From contig CAMPDW010000002.1 of assembly GCA_946699565.1 (NCBI GenBank), forward strand, positions 1 to 64,000: a stretch of 64,000 nt of DNA, read 5' to 3'. Positions 9,966 through 19,352 of the stretch are shown one piece after another; positions within the stretch are counted from its first letter, which is position 1, and every line of letters begins with the position of its first letter. The notes beneath the pieces are model-generated. The model was not told where the DNA came from. It did not search any database and saw only the letters and a list, made by a program, of their open reading frames with translations. The translations under genes were made by a program, and so were the position numbers. Origin of the DNA: an uncultured Commensalibacter sp. (lineage in GTDB: Bacteria; Pseudomonadota; Alphaproteobacteria; Acetobacterales; Acetobacteraceae).

Positions 9966-10960
9966 GTATTAGCAATATGAAACACCCTACTTCTATTCAA
10001 ATCAAAAGGATAAAACATTTTTTAGAGCTTAAAGATATTGATAAACAAGATTTGAAAGATATTCTTACGCTCGGTAAACAAATCAAGGTTATGCAAGAAG
10101 ATAGAAAATATCCGTCTCATCCCGCACAACCTTTAAAAGGACGTTCAATTGCTTTAATTTTTTCTAAACCATCAACCCGTACTCGTGTATCTTTTGAGGT
10201 AGGTATTCATCAACTTGGTGGAAACCCAATCGTTTTATCAACCAATACAATGCAAATTGATCGTGGTGAAACAATTGCAGATACAGCACGCGTCCTATCA
10301 AGGTTTGTCGATGGAATTGTTATCCGTACAGGTTGTACTGAACATTTAACAGAATTAGCGAAATTAAGCTCGGTTCCTGTAATTAATGGTTTAACTCCAG
10401 CTTCTCATCCTGGTCAAGTGATGGCTGATGTTATGACTTTTGAAGAACATAAAGGGCCTATTAAAGGGCGTGTTATTGCATGGATTGGTGATGGTAATAA
10501 TGTTGCAAATTCTTTTATCGAAGCTGCAACACAATTTGACTTTATACTTAAATTAGCCACACCATCAAATTATCTTCCGTCAAAAAAAGTTTTAGCATGG
10601 GCCAAATCAAAAGGAGCTGATATTCATCTTACAACTGATCCCAAAGAAGCAGCAAAAAATGCTGATTGTATTGTTACAGATACATGGGTAAGTATGTCCG
10701 ATAATGAGTCAGAGAAACAGCAACGTCTCAACGCATTACCCCCCTACCAAGTTAATCAGGAAATAATGCGGCTTGCAGCACCTGATGCAATATTTATGCA
10801 CTGCTTACCTGCACATATTGGTCAAGAAGTTACAGCCAATGTTTTCGAAAGCTCCCAATCGGTTGTTTTTGATGAAGCAGAAAATCGCTTACATACTCAT
10901 AAAGCTATATTAATCTGGGCTTTAATGGGTGATAATTGGCGCGATTATAGCTCTCGATAA
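9962..10960 (+). CDS. argF: Ornithine carbamoyltransferase
   Basis: Transfers carbamoyl phosphate to ornithine to make citrulline. The 332 aa protein has the carbamoyl-phosphate motif KPSTRTRVSFEVG near residue 70, HPGQVMADVMT in the middle, the ornithine-binding region near DTWVSMSD, and HCLPAHIGQEV with the catalytic Cys near residue 280. The start overlaps the argD stop by four bases. The N-terminal extension of about 15 residues before HFLELKDI could be shorter if an internal ATG (9977) is used. Confidence 0.95.
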   Translation: MSISNMKHPTSIQIKRIKHFLELKDIDKQDLKDILTLGKQIKVMQEDRKYPSHPAQPLKGRSIALIFSKPSTRTRVSFEVGIHQLGGNPIVLSTNTMQIDRGETIADTARVLSRFVDGIVIRTGCTEHLTELAKLSSVPVINGLTPASHPGQVMADVMTFEEHKGPIKGRVIAWIGDGNNVANSFIEAATQFDFILKLATPSNYLPSKKVLAWAKSKGADIHLTTDPKEAAKNADCIVTDTWVSMSDNESEKQQRLNALPPYQVNQEIMRLAAPDAIFMHCLPAHIGQEVTANVFESSQSVVFDEAENRLHTHKAILIWALMGDNWRDYSSR

Positions 10961-11047
10961 AAAACAAATTTGTAAGATGTTTCTTTTAAACCTATCTCTA
11001 TAAAAAAAGATAATGGATTTATAGTTTGTTTTTCTTAAGAGGATTAT

Positions 11048-11965
11048 ATGACACTATCTAATGATCAACATGATCGTCCGAATGTCCCAACTACTTCTTA
11101 TACTAAAGGCATAACACCTTTTTTCTTTAATGCTGCACGAGGGCGTTTAATACGCTTAGGACCTGTTGCTCATGTTTTACTTGAACGTCACCGTTATCCA
11201 GACTGTATCATAAAACTTGGTGGAGAAGCATTAGCTCTAGTAGCTGGATTAGCTTCATCGTTAAAATTCGAAGGATCTTTTTCTTTACAAATTAAAGGAA
11301 AAGGTATTGTTTCTCTATTGGTCGCTGATTGTACTCATAAAGGTGAATTAAGATTTTACATTCGTTATAATAAAGAGAAAATTAATAAATATGAAAATAA
11401 AATTTCAGCTAAAACTTTGTTGGGAAAAGGATTATTTGTTTTAACCATTGATCAGTTAGATAAAAAAGATAATTACCAAGGTATGGTAGAATTAAAAGGG
11501 GAAACCCTTGCCGAAATGGCTATGCATTATTTTGAAAGCAGTGTACAATTTCCCTGTTCGATTTGTTTATTCTGCGAAAAATATAATGATCAATGGCAAG
11601 CCGGTGGTTTAATTCTTGAAAAAATAACGAACGATAATACCATTCAATTAAAAACAAACTCAAAAAATGATATAAAAGATTGGAATACCATAACAATTCT
11701 CGCTAATACCATTACGATAAAAGAATTATTTGACCAAAACCTTGATTCAGAAAAATTACTTTATCGTCTTTTTAACAATATAGATTTTACCCTTGGCAAA
11801 GCCAAATCTGTTTCTTATGGCTGTCGCTGTTCTCGTTCACATTTAAAAAAAGTTCTAAACCATTTTACAAAAAATGAACTAGATACAATGGAAGAAAATG
11901 GTAACATCATTGTGACTTGTGAATTTTGTTATTATAATTTTGTTTTCCCACGAAATCAAATATAA
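11048..11965 (+). CDS. hslO: Redox-regulated chaperone Hsp33
   Basis: A holdase chaperone switched on by oxidation. The 305 aa sequence has the N-terminal Hsp33 fold (GRLIRLGPV, LGGEALALVAGLASSLKFEG) and the C-terminal zinc redox switch with its four cysteines: CxC in YGCRCSRSH and CxxC in CEFCYYN. An AAGAGG ribosome-binding site sits 7 bp before the ATG. It follows argF with a gap of about 90 bp and may share its transcript. Confidence 0.92.
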   Translation: MTLSNDQHDRPNVPTTSYTKGITPFFFNAARGRLIRLGPVAHVLLERHRYPDCIIKLGGEALALVAGLASSLKFEGSFSLQIKGKGIVSLLVADCTHKGELRFYIRYNKEKINKYENKISAKTLLGKGLFVLTIDQLDKKDNYQGMVELKGETLAEMAMHYFESSVQFPCSICLFCEKYNDQWQAGGLILEKITNDNTIQLKTNSKNDIKDWNTITILANTITIKELFDQNLDSEKLLYRLFNNIDFTLGKAKSVSYGCRCSRSHLKKVLNHFTKNELDTMEENGNIIVTCEFCYYNFVFPRNQI

Positions 11966-12085
11966 ATCATTATCAATAACCTTACATAAACAGTATTATT
12001 AAATCTTAAATTCAATTATATTTATATAAGCAAGGTAATAACACATTTTATAAGATCATCTAGACATTATAAAATTCTATATTTT

Positions 12086-13132
12086 TTAAGATAATTTAGA
12101 CTTTCTCTCGAAATGCATATATTCAATATATTTTTTCATCGTAACTAATTTATCTTCTGTTGATACATTTAAAAAATGGATAAGACCTAATCGTCTTTGA
12201 TGATTAGGTATTAATGTCGTATTGGATGGAATACGATATAAATTAAGCCATTGTGCCATATGTTCAATTTCGACTTTTTTAAATTTAAACAAAACATAAT
12301 TGGTAAAACGCTGATCGTAGAATTCATCTTTATAGCCTTGTTGCTGCATAAAACCATAAGCCGATTTTATGATCAATTCAAAAAAAGGTAGAGCTATATG
12401 AACATTACTAAAAAACAATGCTCCAGATGAAAAGCCACGATGATAAGGATTAAAATAAACAGAATCTTCCTGCATTAAACGCCAACCATACCAATAACCT
12501 CCTGAATCAAAGTGTCCTTCCCCAATTAAACCTTCTTTACAAGCATGAATCATGTCACTATCAATGAGTTGAACAAACAGATCGTCAATCGGTGCGTCAC
12601 AAAGAATATCTGTATCCAAATATAATAATGGTTGGGCTTGGCATAAAATCGGGTGATCAATACGATATCTTGCCAATGTATAATCCAATATGTCCGTTGC
12701 TGGCGAAACTGGAATAATATGTAATTGATTGGCTAAGCCTAGTGGTAAAAGTTGATCCTTCAAAATATCTTTTGTTTCTTCGGCGGTAAAAACTGCAATA
12801 TCGTGTCTCCATTGACCAAATTCTATTAAGGAATAAATTGCCTGATAAACACATTTAAAAATTGCATTTTTACCAAAAGCACAAAAATAAATTAATGGTC
12901 GGTAACGTTTGAACCTTGCTACACGCCATGAATGATGAATTAATTGAAATTCTTGAATATTTTCAATTATTTTTGAGGGGCAAGCTTCGATGATTTCTTG
13001 ATCAGTGACACAAATATCACCTAAGTTCCACTGTCCATTATTATTTCGTTGAGGTTGAATTAATGTATTATTTCCCAATGAAACCCACTGAAAATTTAAA
13101 AGGTAATCAAACCATTCTTGGAAATGCTTCAT
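12086..13132 (-). CDS. Putative family 8-type glycosyltransferase
   Basis: A 348 aa cytosolic protein with no signal peptide. The centre carries LLYLDTDILCDAPIDDLF, the DxD motif that binds metal and nucleotide-sugar in GT-A enzymes. It is followed by FSSGALFFSNVHIALPFFEL, matching the N-x-G-x-x-F type segment of GT8 proteins, and a late His (LIHFLN) that may complete the metal site. The N-terminal 80 residues are not recognisable. Acceptor and sugar are unknown. It stands alone on its strand with an AAGGA site before the ATG. Confidence 0.6.
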   Translation of the reverse strand: MKHFQEWFDYLLNFQWVSLGNNTLIQPQRNNNGQWNLGDICVTDQEIIEACPSKIIENIQEFQLIHHSWRVARFKRYRPLIYFCAFGKNAIFKCVYQAIYSLIEFGQWRHDIAVFTAEETKDILKDQLLPLGLANQLHIIPVSPATDILDYTLARYRIDHPILCQAQPLLYLDTDILCDAPIDDLFVQLIDSDMIHACKEGLIGEGHFDSGGYWYGWRLMQEDSVYFNPYHRGFSSGALFFSNVHIALPFFELIIKSAYGFMQQQGYKDEFYDQRFTNYVLFKFKKVEIEHMAQWLNLYRIPSNTTLIPNHQRRLGLIHFLNVSTEDKLVTMKKYIEYMHFERKSKLS

Positions 13133-13465
13133 TACATATCCTTAAGTAATAAGACTTTAATATAAAATAAAAGAATTTTATAATGATATAAGAAAAACTG
13201 AAGAAATTTAATAAAATTTTAAAATATCTTAGATAAAAAAAATCATATTTATAGTCGTAATTACAATAATTCATATTAAGCTTTAATAGATTATTTAAAA
13301 ACTTATATCTTTTATCTTTAAAAGATTTATCTATAATATTGCGATGGATTTTTTATCTTTTCATAGGGTAAGATTCGCGGTAAGTATTAAGATCATTTTA
13401 TCATATTCTATTTCATAAAATAATCTGAATAATTAATAATATTTTCGAACACTAGAGGAGCTTAA
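13133..13465. other. AT-rich intergenic region between divergent genes
   Basis: 333 bp between the divergent glycosyltransferase and lipoprotein genes, so it should contain both promoters. A TATAAT hexamer occurs at 13331-13336 but has no good -35 partner, so I do not call a promoter. A strong AGAGGAG ribosome-binding site sits just before the lipoprotein ATG. I see no RNA gene or repeat. Confidence 0.4.
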
Positions 13466-14320
13466 ATGTCATTCAATTCGCATAAATTATTCTCAACTAA
13501 ATTGAAATTATGTGTTACTGCTTTCTTATTGATCAGCCCGATGGTTGGATTAACAGCATGTTCTCATAAAGATACAATGGAATATGCACCGTTAACTTAT
13601 GATTATTTAACCCCTATTTTTTTCAATATTGAACAAATTAAAATTCAAGATCAGTCAGCATCCAACCAATATCCTCGAGATATTTCAAATTTAAGTCCAA
13701 CACCACCTGCTCTTGCTTTAAATAATATGATTAATAATCGCTTTAAACCCCGTGGTAATTCAGGGATAGCTGTTTTTACAATTAATAGAGCATCTCTGCA
13801 AGAAAGCAGTGACAATGCCGTTTATGGTCAAATTGACCTTACCCTAAGCATTTATAATAAAAATAATAAAAAAGTTGGATCTATCCAAGTCAGCACTAAT
13901 CATACGTATCAAACGGATCATCATAAAGGTAATCTAGATAGTCGGGCGAATTTATATGATATAACTCAGAAAATGATGCAAGAAGTTAATGTTGAATTGG
14001 AATATCAAATTCGTAACCACCTAGAACCATGGATCGTTGATGCAACAGGTACACCTATATCTGATTCTATTAAGTCACAAGATTTGAATAATAGCCCTGC
14101 TCCCCAGCTTTTAACACCTACTGCATCATCATCTAAACCTGTAACAAAAAAATCAAACCCATCAAATGAGGATTTAAGTGCTGTATTTCCAGATGGTGTT
14201 CCTACAAATAATCCCAATACTCAAAACCAAAACACTCAATCAGTTTCTTCCAATAAAAGTAAACGACCAGTTGGTGTCTTGGGAACCCTACCTCAATCTA
14301 CAACTTTCAAAAAATACTAG
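13466..14320 (+). CDS. Unrecognised lipoprotein
   Basis: A 284 aa secreted protein: signal peptide with lipobox GLTAC (Cys32), a globular region of about 170 residues rich in beta-prone sequence (for example GIAVFTINRASLQ and YGQIDLTLSIYNK), then a Ser/Thr/Pro/Asn-rich low-complexity tail from about residue 195. I do not recognise the family. The ATG has AGAGGAG upstream, so expression looks efficient. It converges with lutC, the stops being 3 bp apart, and no terminator hairpin is visible between them. Confidence 0.6.
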   Translation: MSFNSHKLFSTKLKLCVTAFLLISPMVGLTACSHKDTMEYAPLTYDYLTPIFFNIEQIKIQDQSASNQYPRDISNLSPTPPALALNNMINNRFKPRGNSGIAVFTINRASLQESSDNAVYGQIDLTLSIYNKNNKKVGSIQVSTNHTYQTDHHKGNLDSRANLYDITQKMMQEVNVELEYQIRNHLEPWIVDATGTPISDSIKSQDLNNSPAPQLLTPTASSSKPVTKKSNPSNEDLSAVFPDGVPTNNPNTQNQNTQSVSSNKSKRPVGVLGTLPQSTTFKKY

Positions 14321-14323
14321 ATT

Positions 14324-14902
14324 TTAGAATAATAATAAAGAAAGTGACCGAACACCCTGTGCTCCACGAATTAAGACACCTTCAATATCTGCGGTCGCTG
14401 AAGGACCACTATGTAATGCAGCATAATGATAGATTTTCCATTCAGGACGAGCATAAGCATCGTGAAGGTTTTCAACAATTTCTTTTGGATCAAGTAAAAC
14501 GATTAAATGTTGAGGTAAATAGCCCAATGTATTTACGACTAAATCTTTTTCAGTCAAACAAATTGAACCTGTTTCAGCAACACCAAAACTTGCCCTTACA
14601 ACTGCAAAATCAATATCATGCAAGCTATTTGGCGATGATTGTGAGGTGATTTCATAATTCCCTTTTACTTCAGAAACGACTGAACAAATATTTTTAGCAC
14701 TAGCTAATTTATCGTTTACTGCCTTTAAAGGATTTTTTAAATCCTTATCAAGCCATTCACCACCCATTTCAGTAAAAACTTTTTTAAATTTATCAAGGAT
14801 ATCAAGATTTTTTTGATGAAAAAAAGGGACAGATGATAGTTCAACATATTCGACAGTGCAAGCATGACGAATTCGATTAAGAATAAGATCGCGATTACTC
14901 AT
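14324..14902 (-). CDS. lutC: Lactate utilisation protein LutC (LUD domain)
   Basis: Third subunit of the LutABC L-lactate-oxidising complex (also called LldEFG). The 192 aa protein is a single LUD/YkgG domain: VRASFGVAETGSICL, LPQHLIVLLDPKEIV and a C-terminal HSGPSATADIEGVLIRGAQG segment that is a hallmark of the family. It overlaps the end of lutB by 8 bp and closes the operon. Confidence 0.9.
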   Translation of the reverse strand: MSNRDLILNRIRHACTVEYVELSSVPFFHQKNLDILDKFKKVFTEMGGEWLDKDLKNPLKAVNDKLASAKNICSVVSEVKGNYEITSQSSPNSLHDIDFAVVRASFGVAETGSICLTEKDLVVNTLGYLPQHLIVLLDPKEIVENLHDAYARPEWKIYHYAALHSGPSATADIEGVLIRGAQGVRSLSLLLF

Positions 14903-16364
14903 GAACTTTGCCTTTTTTCATATAATTTCTTTCATACCAACTATGAAAAGTTTCCTTTGGTGTGAAAGGTAAATCCCTTTGCCTGCCCCACGTGTTCAAA
15001 TTATTATACACAAGAAAATGCGGTAAATATTTCAACGCACGATCCGCATTGCTAATCGCAGCCCTGTATAAACTGGGATGTGCTAAAATTTTACCAGCCG
15101 CCTGCATCATAACTCTTTTAGTAAAAGATAACTCTCCCTTTTCAGCTAAAACCACACGCCATGTAAAAATCTGTTCATGAATATTAATTTTTACAGGACA
15201 TACGTTGGCACAGCTTCCATTCAAGGTTGACGCAAAAGGGAGATTACGAAATTTGTGTTTATTATAACCTGGACTAAGGATCAAACCAATTGGTCCAGCA
15301 TAAGTGCTTCCATAACTTAATCCCCCACTTCGACGGAATACAGGACATGTGTTCATGCAGGCACCACAACGAATACATTTTAAACCAGCCTTGAACTGTT
15401 TATCCGCCAAACGAGTTGATCGCGTATTATCAACCAAAATAACATGCATTTCACCGCCCTGCTGTCTTGGACCACGAAAATAGGAGGTATATTGCGTAAT
15501 TGGGGAACCCAACGCGCTTCTTGATAACAAACGGATAAACACAGCGAGATGTTCAAGTTTGGGAATGACTTTTTCAATACCCACCGTAACAATATGTAAT
15601 TTTGGAGTGTTTGCTGAAAGATCTGCATTACCTTCATTTGTACACACGACCACAGCCCCCGTTTCCGCAACCAGAAAATTCCCCCCTGTCATACCCGCTT
15701 CTGCTTTAAGAATATAAGGACGATTAGTTTCACGCTGTGTTTCAGCCAAATAATGAATATCATTATTACCAGCTTGAGCATTCAGGGTTTTAGTAAAAAC
15801 TCTCGAAACATCTGTACGAGATTTATGAACAGCTGGAACTACGACATGACTTGGATCTTCATTATCTAATTGCTGAATGCGCTCTCCTAAATCCGTTTCA
15901 ATAACAATAATCCCTTCTTTTTCAACGGCATGACGAAGACCACACTCTTCACCTAACATAGACTTGCTTTTAACAAGCGTTCTGGTCTTGTGATCTTTCA
16001 TAATTTTTATAGCAATTGCATTACATTCCTCTGCATCTATTGCCCAATAAACATGTATACCATTTGCTTTAGCATTTTTTTCAAAAATTTCCAAATAATA
16101 AGCCAAATGTTCAAGCGTATGTTCTTTAATATCCGATGCAAGTTGTCTTAATTCTTCCCATTCAGGGATAAGATGCATTTGTGCATCCCGTTTTTTACGT
16201 AAATCCCATAAGCGATTATCATGCATTTTTTCATGAGCTTGTGCTAAAATAAAACGGTTGGCCGCCTCTAGTTGGTCTATTGGTTTATTCCCGTTAATAA
16301 TTGCGCCTTTTGGTTCCGTTTCATGTTGAAGGGCATCATCATTTAAATTCATGTTTACACTCAT
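14895..16364 (-). CDS. lutB: Lactate utilisation iron-sulfur protein LutB
   Basis: Large iron-sulfur subunit of the LutABC lactate dehydrogenase complex. It has an N-terminal LUD region (GMTGGNFLVAETGAVVVCTNEGN) and a ferredoxin-like module with CIRCGACMNTCPVF and a second cluster motif, CANVCPVKI, for two 4Fe-4S centres. I start at the ATG at 16364 (489 aa), preceded by GGAG; its ATG overlaps the lutA TGA stop. The frame stays open another 30 codons upstream, but that segment lies inside lutA. Confidence 0.92.
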   Translation of the reverse strand: MSVNMNLNDDALQHETEPKGAIINGNKPIDQLEAANRFILAQAHEKMHDNRLWDLRKKRDAQMHLIPEWEELRQLASDIKEHTLEHLAYYLEIFEKNAKANGIHVYWAIDAEECNAIAIKIMKDHKTRTLVKSKSMLGEECGLRHAVEKEGIIVIETDLGERIQQLDNEDPSHVVVPAVHKSRTDVSRVFTKTLNAQAGNNDIHYLAETQRETNRPYILKAEAGMTGGNFLVAETGAVVVCTNEGNADLSANTPKLHIVTVGIEKVIPKLEHLAVFIRLLSRSALGSPITQYTSYFRGPRQQGGEMHVILVDNTRSTRLADKQFKAGLKCIRCGACMNTCPVFRRSGGLSYGSTYAGPIGLILSPGYNKHKFRNLPFASTLNGSCANVCPVKINIHEQIFTWRVVLAEKGELSFTKRVMMQAAGKILAHPSLYRAAISNADRALKYLPHFLVYNNLNTWGRQRDLPFTPKETFHSWYERNYMKKGKVHE

Positions 16365-17104
16365 TGTAAATCTCCATTTAAAATCTGTACAATATGGACA
16401 TATTTCAAAGGGAGTTTCATTCGTTGAGCACACCCTTTTTGATGCATTAAACAAGAACTATCCGCAGAAACAACATATTCCGCACCACTTTTATATTGAT
16501 CTATCACTTTATCTTGTCCCATTTTAGCAGATACACCTTCTTCAAAAACAGAAAAAGTCCCCCCAAAACCACAACATTCATCTGGACGTTCAAGATCAAC
16601 AAATTCTACGCCCCTCACTTTTTTCAATAAATCCTTAGGTTTTGAAAAATAAGGTTCCCTTAATTCTGACATGCTTGCATGACGTAATCCACGTAAAGCA
16701 TTACAATTATAATGAATTGCAACTTTATATGGGAAAGATGCCCATGGGAAGGCATCAACCCTGATAATATCATGTAAAAATTCAACAAGATCATAAGTGT
16801 TTCTTCTTACATGTTTAACATCTTCTGTTTGTTCTATTGCTGTAAAATTAGCACGCACTTGATGCGTACAGCTTCCTGATGGCATCACAATATAATCAAA
16901 ATAAGCAAAATTTTTCACAAATAAAGCTTCTGTTGCTGCAGCCTCTTTCTGACAGCCAGTATTTGTCATTAGCTGTCCACAACATGTTTGATCAAAAGGA
17001 TAAGTAATATCTAAGTTAAACCGTTCTAACAATTTTAAAGTTGAAACACCAACTTCAGGTTCCAGTGCATCCATATAACATGGAATGAATAACCCTACTT
17101 TCAT
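16361..17104 (-). CDS. lutA: Lactate utilisation protein LutA (CCG-domain)
   Basis: First subunit of LutABC, related to the cysteine-rich CCG proteins of glycolate oxidase GlcF and heterodisulfide reductase. Two cysteine-rich motifs are visible: CCGQLMTNTGC near residue 58 and CCGFGGTFSVF near residue 180. I choose the ATG at 17104 (MKVGLFIPCYMD, 247 aa), with AAGG upstream, over an in-frame start 17 codons earlier. It is followed by lutB through a 4-bp ATGA overlap. No lactate permease or GntR-type regulator is adjacent. Confidence 0.92.
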   Translation of the reverse strand: MKVGLFIPCYMDALEPEVGVSTLKLLERFNLDITYPFDQTCCGQLMTNTGCQKEAAATEALFVKNFAYFDYIVMPSGSCTHQVRANFTAIEQTEDVKHVRRNTYDLVEFLHDIIRVDAFPWASFPYKVAIHYNCNALRGLRHASMSELREPYFSKPKDLLKKVRGVEFVDLERPDECCGFGGTFSVFEEGVSAKMGQDKVIDQYKSGAEYVVSADSSCLMHQKGCAQRMKLPLKYVHIVQILNGDLQ

Positions 17105-17189
17105 TTTATAAACCTTGATATCTTTAAAAATTTTTTTATAATTATCTCGCTTCAATTTAACACTATATCAAGGGTTTAACTACTCTTAA

Positions 17190-19253
17190 TTATTTATTAT
17201 TTTTAATCCGTTTCAATACCAAATCAGGTGTCAAAATTTGAGGTAAAATTCTAGGATCTCCATCGGATGGATAATAGATATAAAGAGGAACACCTTCACG
17301 ACCGAATTGCTTTAAAAAAACACGAATTTCATGATCATAATGTGTCCAATCCCCAAACATATAATAAATATGATGTGCTCGAAAATACTTTTTTACCCTT
17401 GAATTTGACAATGCAACTTTATCATTAACTAAACAAGTCAAACACCAGCTCGCCGTAATGTTGACAAAAACGGGTTGATGTTTTGCTCGTAATTCCTCGA
17501 TTTTTTTAAAAGAAAAGGCTAAATGATTTTCATCAGAAATTTGAACAGATTTTTGATCATAATGAACAAAAACAATCGATAATCCTAATAAAACCAGAAT
17601 CATGACCAGCAAAAACCTTAAAAAAAACAAAGAAAATGGATTGAATGTACGATAATAACTATGTTGCATTTTACCGTACAACCATCCGCCGAATCCAATC
17701 AAAACCCCACCAAGTAAAACAATCAATAAAATAAAAGGTTGTTGATATTGATTAATAATCCATATTAACCAGACGCAACTTATGAATAAAGGAAACGCCA
17801 AAAATTGTTTTAAGGTTTCCATCCAAGGTCCTGGTTTTGGAAGAAATTTTATTAGATAAGAAACGTACGCTAGGATTAAAAAAGGACAGGCTAATCCAAG
17901 TCCCATCATTGTAAATAATATAAAACTTTCAAAAAAAGAACTATTTAACGCTGCTGCAATTGCAATTCCCATAAAAGGTGCCGTACAAGGGGTCGCAATA
18001 ATAACCACAAATATACCTGTCAAAAAATCAGCAATATAGGTTGACGAAAGTTGTGTTTTAAATCCACTAAATGAAATGGAAATTATAAAAACATTTAAAA
18101 AATTTAAAGCAATAACGAAAAATAACCAACATAATAAAATTAAAAAAGAAATAGATTGAAACTGGAAACCCCAGCTGAACTGATTTCCCATCCAACGTAA
18201 TAAAATAAAGATAAGATCAATTGCTATAAAACTACATAAAACACCCAATGCATAAACCAACCCACTTTTATGGCGATAGGATATTTTTGTTTTTCCCATC
18301 CGACTTAAAGATAATAATTTCATCGCCATTACCGGGAAAACACATGGCATGAAATTCAATAAAAATCCACCTATAAAGGCACAGCCTATGATTAAAAATA
18401 AATTTAAATCCTTAACCTTATATTGATTTTGAACTTTGGGGTGAATTAACCAATAATAAGTCTGAAGATTTTGATCTTGTACAGCCAAAATCCCCGTAAG
18501 TGGCTTTGTCAAAACTTGTTGAGATAATAAAGGTAATTTTAGTTGGAAATAATTCGAGTCTAGTTCGAAAACTTGTTTTTTATTGTGATCGATAAAACCC
18601 GCTTTTTCTGGCATAAACCATAGATTTTGTATCGAATGAACGGGTATATCAGCCTGATTAGCCCACAACGTCCCTGTAGGCGAAATAAAAATATTTTTAT
18701 TTAAAAATTCAGGGCGTTTTTTTAAAGTATTTTGAAGTAACCCTGACTCTTTTGAAGGATAAATATAGGAGAAATTATAAGGTATATTCAGAACAAAACT
18801 ACCCTCTTCAGGTTTACAAACTGTAGAACATATCAACCAGCTTGCTTTAAAATGAAAATGTAGATCTTGATTTTGGTAATGTTTATCTATAAAAACATAA
18901 AAGGGTAATATAACATCATCTTGATATATATAAGAAGTTAAACCATCCTCCTTCAAGCGTTGAGGTACTGGCCATTCAATATTGGGTGTTATTTTTTTTT
19001 GATTTTCATTAATTAATAATTGAACAGAAGTAGCATCCCCAGCATCCCCAGGATTTTTCCAGTATGTATGCCATCCTGGTTTTAATTGGATACGGAGTCC
19101 AAATAAAATCCTTTCTTGATTATGATAAAATTCATCATTACTAATGATACTAACACGGTCATACGCATTAACAAGAATTTCACTTTCTTTACCAAAAATA
19201 TTTTGCGTATAAAATCCAAGTATCATCCAAATAATAGCAATCCAAAACTGCAC
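17190..19253 (-). CDS. DsbD/ScsB-type thiol:disulfide transporter
   Basis: Inner-membrane protein carrying reducing power from cytoplasmic thioredoxin to the periplasm. The 687 aa protein has a signal peptide, an N-terminal DsbD-alpha-like domain (LKPGWHTYWKNPGDAGD), a polytopic DsbD core with redox Cys in LNFMPCVFPVM and TPCTAPFMG, and a C-terminal thioredoxin domain with the CxxC motif in ASWCLTCLVN. This layout resembles the ScsB subgroup. The start is GTG (19253), with GAGG 11 bp upstream. It precedes lutA by 85 bp on the same strand; no functional link is evident. Confidence 0.85.
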   Translation of the reverse strand: MQFWIAIIWMILGFYTQNIFGKESEILVNAYDRVSIISNDEFYHNQERILFGLRIQLKPGWHTYWKNPGDAGDATSVQLLINENQKKITPNIEWPVPQRLKEDGLTSYIYQDDVILPFYVFIDKHYQNQDLHFHFKASWLICSTVCKPEEGSFVLNIPYNFSYIYPSKESGLLQNTLKKRPEFLNKNIFISPTGTLWANQADIPVHSIQNLWFMPEKAGFIDHNKKQVFELDSNYFQLKLPLLSQQVLTKPLTGILAVQDQNLQTYYWLIHPKVQNQYKVKDLNLFLIIGCAFIGGFLLNFMPCVFPVMAMKLLSLSRMGKTKISYRHKSGLVYALGVLCSFIAIDLIFILLRWMGNQFSWGFQFQSISFLILLCWLFFVIALNFLNVFIISISFSGFKTQLSSTYIADFLTGIFVVIIATPCTAPFMGIAIAAALNSSFFESFILFTMMGLGLACPFLILAYVSYLIKFLPKPGPWMETLKQFLAFPLFISCVWLIWIINQYQQPFILLIVLLGGVLIGFGGWLYGKMQHSYYRTFNPFSLFFLRFLLVMILVLLGLSIVFVHYDQKSVQISDENHLAFSFKKIEELRAKHQPVFVNITASWCLTCLVNDKVALSNSRVKKYFRAHHIYYMFGDWTHYDHEIRVFLKQFGREGVPLYIYYPSDGDPRILPQILTPDLVLKRIKNNK

Positions 19254-19352
19254 TTTTTTTTAATCCTCAAATAAATAAAGATTATTCTAATCTTATTTCA
19301 ATGATAGGATAATCAAAATTATTTATTCTGTTAACCAACTTCCTTTTTATTT

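Noticed and set aside
13331..13336. TATAAT as a promoter of the unrecognised lipoprotein gene
   Set aside because: No acceptable -35 hexamer at 16-18 bp; single TATAAT matches are common at this base composition.
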